Shown here: positions 6,918 to 13,656 of the stretch, piece after piece
Layout of the letters: the number at the start of each line of letters is the position of its first letter
Position numbering within the stretch: position 1 is the first letter of the stretch
NCBI GenBank assembly: GCA_035632095.1
Contig: DASQHM010000153.1
Span: 1 to 14,525 of the forward strand
DNA: 14,525 nt
DNA from: DASQHM01 sp035632095
GTDB taxonomy: Bacteria > Pseudomonadota > Alphaproteobacteria > Ferrovibrionales > Ferrovibrionaceae
Direction of reading: 5' to 3'
Notes under the pieces: generated by a model
Told to the model about the DNA's origin: nothing
Database searches by the model: none
Seen by the model: only the letters and a program-made list of their open reading frames with translations
Position numbers and translations under genes: made by a program

Positions 6918-8123
6918 ATGGCGAGCGAGCATGCGGGACCGACCGGTTCGGCCTACGATCTGCCGGAGCCTTCCTACGACGAAAACCTGGCGATGGTGCG
7001 CAAGGGCACGCCGGCGGGCGAGCTGCTGCGCCGCTATTGGCACCCCATCGCCTTGGCCGAGGAGGTGAAGGGCTTGCCCGTGGCGGTCCGTGCGCTCGGC
7101 GAGGACCTGATCCTGTTTCGCACGCCAAACGGCAAGGTCGGCCTGGTGCATCCGCGCTGCGCCCATCGCGGCACGACACTTCTCTATGGCAAGGTCGAGG
7201 AGCGGGGCATCCGCTGCTGCTACCACGGCTGGCTGTTCGACCAGGAAGGCCGGTGTCTCGAACAACCGTGCGAACCCGGCGGCGGCGCCCAGCGCGACCT
7301 GGTGCGCCAGCCCTGGTACCCGGCCGAGGAGCGGTATGGATTCGTCTTCGCCTATCTCGGGCCGCTCGCGGCCAAGCCGGTTCTGCCTCGCTACGACATC
7401 CTCGAAGGCCGCGGCGAAGGCTTCAAGATCATCGCCAATGGCGACAGCATCGGTTCGGGCGGGCCGCCGCGCATGCCATGCAACTGGTTCCAGACCCACG
7501 AGAACGTCATGGACCCGCTGCATGTGTTCGTGCTGCACAGCACGTTCAGCTCGGTGCAGTTCAACGACATGATGGCGGTTCCGCCGGAGATTTCCTTCGC
7601 GCCGACCGAACACGGCATGTATTCGGTACAGCTTCGCAAGTTCGACGACGGCCGCGTGCTGCGCCGCATCACCGAATTGGTGCTGCCCAATATCCGCATC
7701 GTCGCCGATCCGTTCCTGCGCACCTTCGAGAAGGGAAACACCGTCGCCTGGGCGCTGCCCATCGACGACACGAACACGCGCATTTTCACCGCCATCGTCG
7801 TTGCCAAGGACGCGCCGCCGCAGAGCTTCAACCGCAATCCCATGTACGGCGGCAAGACCTGGTTCGAACTGGACGCGGAAGGCCATCAGCGCTTTCCCGG
7901 CGACTTCGAGGCGCAGGTCGGCCAAGGCCCCATCACCTGGCATTCGGAGGAGCACCTGGCGACCAGCGATCGCGGCGTCTCCATGTTCCGGCGCATGTTC
8001 CGCCAATCGGTGCGCGACGTGGCCGACGGAAAAGATCCGATCAACGTGGTGCGCGAGGGCGATGCGCTGGTGCGGGTGCGCGCCGGCAACTACCTGCTGC
8101 CGAACGCGTCGGCGGCCGAATGA
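6918..8123 (+). CDS. Rieske non-haem iron oxygenase, catalytic subunit
   Basis: Oxygenase component, 401 aa, of a Rieske monooxygenase/dioxygenase that hydroxylates or demethylates an aromatic acid. The N-terminal Rieske domain has C81-A-H83 and C100-C-Y-H103 for the [2Fe-2S] cluster. The catalytic domain has ENVMDPLHVFVLH, giving bridging D199 and iron ligands H202 and H207. The third ligand is probably D351 in TSDRGV, close to the naphthalene dioxygenase spacing. It resembles the single-component-oxygenase (phthalate/vanillate-type) group. No ferredoxin or reductase gene is present, so electrons must come from elsewhere. Its stop overlaps the next start (ATGA), and pcaHGB follow, which suggests that it feeds protocatechuate. 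The exact substrate (for example vanillate, a hydroxybenzoate or a phthalate) cannot be read from the sequence. Confidence 0.92.
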   Translation: MASEHAGPTGSAYDLPEPSYDENLAMVRKGTPAGELLRRYWHPIALAEEVKGLPVAVRALGEDLILFRTPNGKVGLVHPRCAHRGTTLLYGKVEERGIRCCYHGWLFDQEGRCLEQPCEPGGGAQRDLVRQPWYPAEERYGFVFAYLGPLAAKPVLPRYDILEGRGEGFKIIANGDSIGSGGPPRMPCNWFQTHENVMDPLHVFVLHSTFSSVQFNDMMAVPPEISFAPTEHGMYSVQLRKFDDGRVLRRITELVLPNIRIVADPFLRTFEKGNTVAWALPIDDTNTRIFTAIVVAKDAPPQSFNRNPMYGGKTWFELDAEGHQRFPGDFEAQVGQGPITWHSEEHLATSDRGVSMFRRMFRQSVRDVADGKDPINVVREGDALVRVRAGNYLLPNASAAE

Positions 8124-9337
8124 CCCTCGGGCAAGCGCTGCGCCTGGGGCCGATCATGCTCGGCCTGGCGGCATGTCTCGGCTCTGGCCAGGCGCTCGCG
8201 GCCAAAGCCTACGATCCCGGCGTCACCGACCGCGAAATCAAGCTCGGCCAGACCATGCCCTACAGCGGGCCGTTGTCGGCCTACGGCACCATCGGCAAGG
8301 CGACCGCGGCCTATTTCGCCAAGATCAACGCCGACGGCGGCGTCAACGGCCGGAAGATCACGCTCGTCAGTCTCGACGACAGCTACAGTCCGCCGAAGAC
8401 CGTCGAGCAGACGCGCAAGCTGGTCGAGGACGAGGGCGTGTTCCTGCTCTTCGAATCGCTTGGCACGCCGACCAACGTGGCGGTGCAGAAGTATCTGAAC
8501 GCGGCCAAGGTGCCGCAGCTTTTCCTGCAGAGCGGCGCCAACCGTTGGAACGATCCGAAGACCTATCCGTGGTCGATCCCCGGTTTGCCGGGCTACGGCG
8601 CCGAGGCGCGCATCTACGCGAAGTACGTGCTGGCCAACAAGCCCGCCGCGAAAATCGCCGTGCTTTACCAGAACGACGACTTCGGCAAGGACTTCCTCAA
8701 GGGCTTCCGCGACGGTCTCGGCGCGGAGGCGGACCGCATGATCGTGGCGAGCCAGACCTACGAGACCACGGACCCCAGCGTGGATTCCCAGATCATCGCG
8801 CTTGCCGGCAGTGGCGCCGACACCTTCTTCAGCATGTCGCTGCAGAGGCAGACCTCGCAAGGCATCCGCAAGGCGTCCGAGGTGAACTGGCATCCGCTGC
8901 ATTTCATTCCGCTGGTGTCGAATTCGCTGCGCACGGTGCTGACGCCGGCCGGAGTGGAACGCGCCGCGGGGATCGTCTCGACCTCGATCTACAAGGATCC
9001 CTCGGACCCGAAGTGGCAAAGCGATGCGGAGTATCAGGCCTGGCTTGATTGGATGAAGCGCTACTATCCGGAAGGCAGCACGGTGGAATCGCTGAACGTT
9101 GCGGCCTATACGGAGGCGGCGTTGATGGTGGAGGTGTTGCGGCGCTGCGGCGACGAACTCACCCGCGAGAACGCCATCCGGCAGGCCACGTCGCTCCGGG
9201 ACCTGAAACTGCCCATGCTGTTGCCGGGCATTTCGGTCACGGTCACGCCCGACGACTACAGCCCGTTCCGGAATTTCCAGATGATCCGCTTCGACGGCAG
9301 CCAATGGGTGCCGCTCGGCGCGCCCGTCGGGGGCTGA
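8120..9337 (+). CDS. Orphan LivK-type (Peripla_BP_6) substrate-binding protein
   Basis: Periplasmic binding protein of the branched-chain amino acid/amide class, 405 aa. ATG 8120 overlaps the oxygenase stop by 4 bases. The leader is MTLGQALRLGPIMLGLAACL and cleavage is likely near ALA|AKA (about 27). A lipobox-like LAAC at 16-19 makes a lipoprotein possible. The mature part starts with GVTDREIKLGQTMPYSGPLS, the usual opening of these receptors, and runs to the expected length with both lobes (LYQNDDFGKDFLKG, DGGVNGRKI). No LivH/M permease or LivG/F ATPase is present. Location between a Rieske oxygenase and pcaHG suggests an aromatic-acid ligand; related receptors elsewhere bind benzoate- or coumarate-like compounds. 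Amino acid binding remains possible. Confidence 0.9.
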   Translation: MTLGQALRLGPIMLGLAACLGSGQALAAKAYDPGVTDREIKLGQTMPYSGPLSAYGTIGKATAAYFAKINADGGVNGRKITLVSLDDSYSPPKTVEQTRKLVEDEGVFLLFESLGTPTNVAVQKYLNAAKVPQLFLQSGANRWNDPKTYPWSIPGLPGYGAEARIYAKYVLANKPAAKIAVLYQNDDFGKDFLKGFRDGLGAEADRMIVASQTYETTDPSVDSQIIALAGSGADTFFSMSLQRQTSQGIRKASEVNWHPLHFIPLVSNSLRTVLTPAGVERAAGIVSTSIYKDPSDPKWQSDAEYQAWLDWMKRYYPEGSTVESLNVAAYTEAALMVEVLRRCGDELTRENAIRQATSLRDLKLPMLLPGISVTVTPDDYSPFRNFQMIRFDGSQWVPLGAPVGG

Positions 9338-9379
9338 ACCGGCCGCCGTTCTTGGCTAGAATGCCGTCATCGTTGGTTT

Positions 9380-9385
9380 GGAGGT
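9380..9385 (+). promoter_or_regulatory. Shine-Dalgarno site fixing the pcaH start
   Basis: GGAGGT stands 7 bases before ATG 9393. An in-frame TTG at 9378 would overlap this site, so ATG 9393 is the better start. Confidence 0.8.
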
Positions 9386-9392
9386 AATCGCC

Positions 9393-10100
9393 ATGGCCGA
9401 TCCAATTGGCTATCGCCGGCACGAGCCTGGCACGCAACCGGCCTATCTGCATGCGCCCTATGCATCGTCCGTGCGCCGCTCGCCGTCGCGTCCCTTGGTG
9501 CGCCTGCCGCACACGTTGACGGAAGTGACCGGCCCGCTCTTCGGCCACGAGCGCGTGGCGCCGGGCGACAACGACCTGACCCGGCAGCACGACGGCGTGC
9601 CGCTCGGCGAGCGCATCATCGTCGGCGGACGCGTGCTCGACGGCGACGGCCGGCCGGTGCCGGATACGCTGATCGAGCTCTGGCAATGCAACGCCGCCGG
9701 CCGCTACCGTCACGATGTCGACCAGCATGACGCACCGCTCGATCCGAATTTCACCGGCGGCGGCCGCACCGTGACCGATGCCGAGGGCCGCTACAGCTTC
9801 ACCACCATCAAGCCCGGCGCCTATCCGTGGCGGAACCATCCGAACGCCTGGCGGCCGGCGCATATCCACTTCTCCCTGTTCGGGCCGAGCTTCATGACGC
9901 GTCTGGTGACCCAGATGTGCTTCCCGGGCGATCCGCTGATCGCCTTCGATCCGATCTACAACTGCGTCACCGATCAGCGGGCGCGCGACGCCATGATCTG
10001 CGCCTTCGATCCCGACACCACCGTTCCGGAATTCGCGCTCGGCTATCACTTCGACCTTGTGTTGCGCGGCCGCGACGCCACGCCCATGGAATCCGCATGA
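9393..10100 (+). CDS. pcaH: Protocatechuate 3,4-dioxygenase beta subunit
   Basis: Iron-bearing subunit of the intradiol dioxygenase that splits protocatechuate to 3-carboxy-cis,cis-muconate, 235 aa. The Fe(III) ligands are all visible: Y105 (AAGRYRH), Y144 (PGAYPWRN), H157 and H159 (WRPAHIHFS). The N-terminal ~70 residues before GERIIVGGRVLD are the usual beta extension. The 55-base gap after the binding-protein gene holds only its ribosome-binding site and perhaps a weak promoter. Its stop overlaps the pcaG start as ATGA, as expected for two subunits made in equal amounts. Confidence 0.97.
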   Translation: MADPIGYRRHEPGTQPAYLHAPYASSVRRSPSRPLVRLPHTLTEVTGPLFGHERVAPGDNDLTRQHDGVPLGERIIVGGRVLDGDGRPVPDTLIELWQCNAAGRYRHDVDQHDAPLDPNFTGGGRTVTDAEGRYSFTTIKPGAYPWRNHPNAWRPAHIHFSLFGPSFMTRLVTQMCFPGDPLIAFDPIYNCVTDQRARDAMICAFDPDTTVPEFALGYHFDLVLRGRDATPMESA

Positions 10101-10666
10101 AGAAGCCGGTGCCGACGCCGTCCCAGACGGTCGGGCCCTACCTCACGCTCGGCATGTCGTGGCTGACCGTGAGCGACCTGGCGCCGAAGGCCAAGGCCGC
10201 CGACCGCATCGCCATTGCCGGCCGCGTGCTGGATGCGGACGGCCAGCCGGTTCCCGACGCGCTGCTCGAAATCTGGCAGGCCAACGCGGCGGGCAAGTAC
10301 GCCCATCCCGAAGACACGCAAGACAAGCCGGTCGATCCGAATTTCGCGGGCTTCGGCCGCGTGCCGACCGATAAGGACGGCCGCTTCCGTTTCGTCACCA
10401 TCAAGCCCGGCCGCGTGCCGGGCCGCGGCAACACTCTGCAGGCGCCGCACATACTGGTGGCGGTGTTCATGCGCGGCCTGCTCCGCCACGTCTACACGCG
10501 CATTTATTTCTCCGACGAACCGTCCAACGCCAGCGATCCGGTGCTGGCCCTGATCGACGATCCGGCTAGGCGGCGCACCCTGATCGCCGAACGCAACGCG
10601 AGCGCCGAATACCGTTGGGACGTGGTGATGCAGGGGATGCGCGAAACCGTGTTCTTCGACGCCTGA
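10097..10666 (+). CDS. pcaG: Protocatechuate 3,4-dioxygenase alpha subunit
   Basis: Partner subunit of the ring-cleaving enzyme, 189 aa, a homologue of the beta subunit (shared motifs RVLD-DGxPVPD, LxEIWQANAAGKY, DPNFAGFGR). It lacks the metal site: the second tyrosine position reads GRVPGRGN and the two-histidine motif reads QAPHILVAV. This is normal for alpha subunits, which contribute to the substrate pocket and assembly. ATG 10097 overlaps the pcaH stop by 4 bases. The start MKKPVPTPSQTVGPYL is typical of pcaG. Confidence 0.96.
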   Translation: MKKPVPTPSQTVGPYLTLGMSWLTVSDLAPKAKAADRIAIAGRVLDADGQPVPDALLEIWQANAAGKYAHPEDTQDKPVDPNFAGFGRVPTDKDGRFRFVTIKPGRVPGRGNTLQAPHILVAVFMRGLLRHVYTRIYFSDEPSNASDPVLALIDDPARRRTLIAERNASAEYRWDVVMQGMRETVFFDA

Positions 10667-10676
10667 GACCGGACCT

Positions 10677-12026
10677 GTGAGCAGCGACGCGCGCCAGTTG
10701 CTCGATCCCTTGATGGGCGGCAGCGCCGTGGCGCACGTGTTCTCCGACCGCGCGCGCCTGCAAGGCATGCTCGACTTCGAGGCGGCGCTGGCGCGGGCGG
10801 AAGCGCAGACCGGCGTCATACCGCAAGGCGCCGTTGCGGCCATCGCCGGCTGCTGCGAGGCGGACCGCTTCGATCTGCCGAGTCTGGCGAGCGCGTCCGT
10901 GGCCCAGGGCAATCTGGCGATCCCCATGGTGCGCCAGCTCACCGACCTGGTCGCCGTGGCCGATGCTGACGCGGCGCGCTACGTGCACTGGGGCGCGACC
11001 AGCCAGGACGCGATCGACACCGGCATCGTGCTGCAGTTCCGCGACGCGCTCGGCGTGCTCGAAGCCGATCTAGCCCGCCTGTCGGACGCGCTGGCCAAGC
11101 TCGCTACCGATCACAAGCTCACGCCCTGCGTCGGCCGCACCTGGCTGCAGCATGCCTTGCCCATCACCTTCGGGTTGAAGGCGGCGGGCTGGCTCGACGG
11201 AGTGGAGCGGCATCGCGCGCGGCTCGCGGATTTGCGCCCGCGGCTGCTGGTGCTGCAATTTGGCGGCGCCGCCGGCACGCTCGCGGCGCTCGGCGGCAAG
11301 GGGCTCGCGGTGGCCGAGGCGCTTGCCGCCGATCTGCGTCTCGGCCTGCCCGCGATGCCCTGGCATACGGAGCGCGGCACATTCGCCGAATTCGCCAGCT
11401 TCCTCGGCGCGCTCACCGGCACCTTGGGCAAGCTGGCGCGCGACGTGTCGCTGATGATGCAGACCGAGGTCGGCGAGGCGTTCGAAGCCGGCGCGCCTGG
11501 CCGCGGCGGCTCGTCCACCATGCCGCACAAGCGCAATCCGATCGCGAGCGCGGCCGTGCTGGCGGCGGCGGTGCGTGCGCCGGGACTGGTCGCGACCGTG
11601 CTAGCCGGCATGGTGCAGGAGCACGAGCGCGCGCTCGGCGGCTGGCAGGCGGAATGGGCGGTGCTGCCCGAGCTTGCGGTGCTCGCCGCCGGCGCGCTCC
11701 GGCACATGGCCGAGACCATGGCGGGCCTGGAAGTGGACACCGCCCGCATGCGCCGGAACCTCGACGCCACCCAGGGCCTGATCATGGCGGAAGCGGTGCA
11801 GATGGCGCTCGGCGTTAAGCTCGGGCGGCTCGTGGCCCATGATCGCGTGGAGGCCGCCTGTCATCGCGCCGTGAAGGAGCGCCGTCATTTGCGCGAGGTG
11901 TTGCGCGAGGACAAGACGATCATGGCGCAGTTGAGCGCGCCTGACCTCGACCGCCTGTTCGATCCGCTCAACTATCTCGGCGTTGCAGCCGCGCTGGTCG
12001 ACCGGGTGCTCGCCGCGCGGCGGTGA
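10677..12026 (+). CDS. pcaB: 3-carboxy-cis,cis-muconate cycloisomerase
   Basis: Cytoplasmic fumarase/aspartase-superfamily enzyme, 449 aa, normal length. It lactonises 3-carboxy-cis,cis-muconate to gamma-carboxymuconolactone, the step after PcaHG. The superfamily signature GSSTMPHKRNP is at residues 278-288. WGATSQD (105-111) and WLQHALP, with its conserved histidine near 159, are also present. The start is GTG 10677, 10 bases after the pcaG stop; no strong ribosome-binding site is seen, so translation may depend on coupling. MPHKRNP distinguishes it little from adenylosuccinate lyase, but the position after pcaHG settles the call. The next enzyme, PcaC, is not encoded in the window. Confidence 0.96.
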   Translation: MSSDARQLLDPLMGGSAVAHVFSDRARLQGMLDFEAALARAEAQTGVIPQGAVAAIAGCCEADRFDLPSLASASVAQGNLAIPMVRQLTDLVAVADADAARYVHWGATSQDAIDTGIVLQFRDALGVLEADLARLSDALAKLATDHKLTPCVGRTWLQHALPITFGLKAAGWLDGVERHRARLADLRPRLLVLQFGGAAGTLAALGGKGLAVAEALAADLRLGLPAMPWHTERGTFAEFASFLGALTGTLGKLARDVSLMMQTEVGEAFEAGAPGRGGSSTMPHKRNPIASAAVLAAAVRAPGLVATVLAGMVQEHERALGGWQAEWAVLPELAVLAAGALRHMAETMAGLEVDTARMRRNLDATQGLIMAEAVQMALGVKLGRLVAHDRVEAACHRAVKERRHLREVLREDKTIMAQLSAPDLDRLFDPLNYLGVAAALVDRVLAARR

Positions 12027-12034
12027 TGCGCCGC

Positions 12035-12559
12035 TCAGCCCTTTCGCGCCGCCGCTGCGCGGCGTTTCAACTCGGCGATGACCTGTTGTTTGTTTCCGGC
12101 GGGACAGCCATCGATCCCGGGCGTCCAGTGGTCGTCGGGCAAGAGCGCGGCATCGGCGAGCGCGGCCGCTTCGTTGCCCAATCTCGCATGGCAATCGGCG
12201 CGACATAACGGCCCGAAGGCCTCCGGCCAGTCTTCGGGCGCCATCGACTCGGCGCGATCATAGTCGGCGATCGCGGCGTGCAGCATGCCGAGGGATTTGT
12301 AGAGGTCTCCGCGCGCTTCATATGTTACGTGGTTCTCTCGCAGCTGCAGTGCCGTGTTCAAGTCGGCGAGCGCGAGTTCCGGTTTGTCCAACGTGAGCCA
12401 GCCATTATGACGTGTGAAATAATTGTCACTGTCAGCCGGATCTAAGGCGATCTGCTTATTGACAAGTCGCAGAAACTGCGCCGGGTCTTTACGCAAAAGA
12501 TCGTACAATTCCTTCAGACTTTCCGCCGTATCCCAAGCCATTGCGTTTGCCTCGGTCAT
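12035..12559 (-). CDS. Tandem TPR paralogue 3 (last in cluster), function unknown
   Basis: Protein of 174 aa with no signal peptide or membrane segment, so probably cytoplasmic. A helical lead (ELYDLLRKDPAQFLRLVNK, about 17-35) is followed by about three TPR-like helical hairpins (residues 45-75, 79-110 and 115-140), with ALADLNTAL, YEARGDLYKSLG and AIADYDRAE as TPR-type helices. It ends with the family motif HWTPGIDGCPAGNKQQV (144-160) and a basic tail. ATG 12559 overlaps the previous gene's stop (ATGA on the minus strand); M7 is an alternative start. It converges on pcaB with an 8-base gap. TPR proteins bind peptides or proteins; a chaperone, adaptor or immunity role is possible, but none is shown. 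Confidence 0.8.
   Translation of the reverse strand: MTEANAMAWDTAESLKELYDLLRKDPAQFLRLVNKQIALDPADSDNYFTRHNGWLTLDKPELALADLNTALQLRENHVTYEARGDLYKSLGMLHAAIADYDRAESMAPEDWPEAFGPLCRADCHARLGNEAAALADAALLPDDHWTPGIDGCPAGNKQQVIAELKRRAAAARKG
12047..12067 (+). terminator. Possible weak terminator of the pca operon
   Basis: CGCCGC (12047-12052) and GCGGCG (12059-12064) form a 6-bp GC stem with a 6-base loop followed by TTT, 20 bases after the pcaB stop. It lies within the 3' end of the opposing TPR gene, where Arg/Ala codons could create it by chance. Confidence 0.3.
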
Positions 12560-13080
12560 GATTTGCCCGCCGGCCTCGCTTCCGCTGCCAGGCGAGCGAG
12601 TTCCGCCGCGACTTCATCCTTGTTCCCGGCTGGCGCGCCAAAGACACCGGGTGTCCAGTGCGAGTCGGAGAGACAAGCGCAATCCGACAATGCAGCGTTC
12701 AAATCGCCCAGCCGCGCATGGCATTCGGCGCGAAACAGCGGGCCGTAGCTGTCGGCCCATGCCTCCGGATCCAGTCGTTCAGCCTTCTGGAAATCGGCCA
12801 AAGCGGAATCGTAGCTGCCGAGCTGGCGATAAATGTTGCCCCGCGCCTGATAGGTGCCCCAGTACGGCCTAAGGTCGAGGCAGGCGTTCAGGTCGGCGAG
12901 AGCAAGATCGAGCCTGCCGAGGCCGTGCCATGCATAGTGCCGGTAATAGTAGCCGCGCTCGCTCGCGGGGTTGCCTTGCAAGTGTTGCTGCGTCATTTCG
13001 AGGAATTTCTCCGGGTTCTTACTCAACAAATGAAAACTGTCGGAGAGATCGTTCAGCGAGACGGGCGTCATAATCACCAT
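12556..13080 (-). CDS. Tandem TPR paralogue 2, function unknown
   Basis: Protein of 174 aa, clearly a paralogue of both neighbours. It shares the lead FHLLSKNPEKFLEMT (16-30), the TPR helices RLDLALADLNACL, TYQARGNIYRQLG and ALADFQKAE, then RAECHARLG (117-125) and HWTPGVFGAPAGNKDEV (141-157). It has no signal peptide or membrane segment. ATG 13080 and ATG 13071 are both possible; a weak GGA lies better spaced for the second. Its stop overlaps the start of the downstream copy by 4 bases, and 33 bases separate it from the upstream copy. Cysteines at residues 134 and 136 (CACL) are unique to this copy. Confidence 0.8.
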   Translation of the reverse strand: MVIMTPVSLNDLSDSFHLLSKNPEKFLEMTQQHLQGNPASERGYYYRHYAWHGLGRLDLALADLNACLDLRPYWGTYQARGNIYRQLGSYDSALADFQKAERLDPEAWADSYGPLFRAECHARLGDLNAALSDCACLSDSHWTPGVFGAPAGNKDEVAAELARLAAEARPAGKS

Positions 13081-13113
13081 TCCAGCTTGGCGTGCAGAGC
13101 GAGAATCTACCTT

Positions 13114-13617
13114 TCACCGATTTCGCGCCGCGGCGCGGCGGCGAAGCTCGGGAATCACGTCTTCCCTTGAACCGGCGGGCGTGCCAGACATCCCGGGAGT
13201 CCAGTGAAAGTCCGGAAGCGTCTCGGCGTCGGCTACCGCAGCCGTTTCGTTGCCGAGCCGGGCGTGGCAGTCGGCGCGATACAACGGCCCAAGACAATAT
13301 GGCCAATTGTCCGGCGCCAAAGCCTCCGCGCGATTGTAGTCGTCGATCGCCAACTGGTATTGGCCAAGTTCTCGGTAAAGATCGCCGCGCGCTTGATACG
13401 TCGTGGCGTGACGTTCGAGATGCAGTGACGAGTTCAAATCGGCGAGCGCCATATCGAGACGGCCTAGCTGGTGCCACGCCTGATGCCGCGAAAAGTAGCT
13501 TGTCGCATCTGAAGTATCCTGCTTCACGAGTCGATCGGTAAGATCCAAGAAAGCCTGCGGATTTGTCTTGAGCAGATGGAATTGGCGAGTGATATCGTCG
13601 TGCGTGATCTTTGCCAT
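13114..13617 (-). CDS. Tandem TPR paralogue 1 (first in cluster), function unknown
   Basis: Protein of 167 aa with the same plan as the two copies downstream: FHLLKTNPQAFLDLTDRL (13-30), TPR-like helices around 40-70, 72-105 and 108-135 (RLDMALADLNSSL, TYQARGDLYRELG, AIDDYNRAE), RADCHARLGN (114-123) and HWTPGMSGTPAG (138-149). GGAG stands about 6 bases before the ATG at 13617, the best ribosome-binding site of the three copies. It follows the proline-rich gene by 39 bases, so the four genes probably form one transcript. No catalytic motif is visible. The most likely activity is protein binding. Confidence 0.82.
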   Translation of the reverse strand: MAKITHDDITRQFHLLKTNPQAFLDLTDRLVKQDTSDATSYFSRHQAWHQLGRLDMALADLNSSLHLERHATTYQARGDLYRELGQYQLAIDDYNRAEALAPDNWPYCLGPLYRADCHARLGNETAAVADAETLPDFHWTPGMSGTPAGSREDVIPELRRRAAARNR

Positions 13618-13656
13618 CGTTCGCTCCGCTTTATGTTTAGTGGTCGCAAGTCTGTG

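Noticed and set aside
9357..9362. TAGAAT as a -10 box for a separate pcaH promoter
   Set aside because: The hexamer 17 bases upstream (CTGAAC) matches TTGACA poorly, and the gap of 55 bases is compatible with readthrough from the Rieske/receptor genes.
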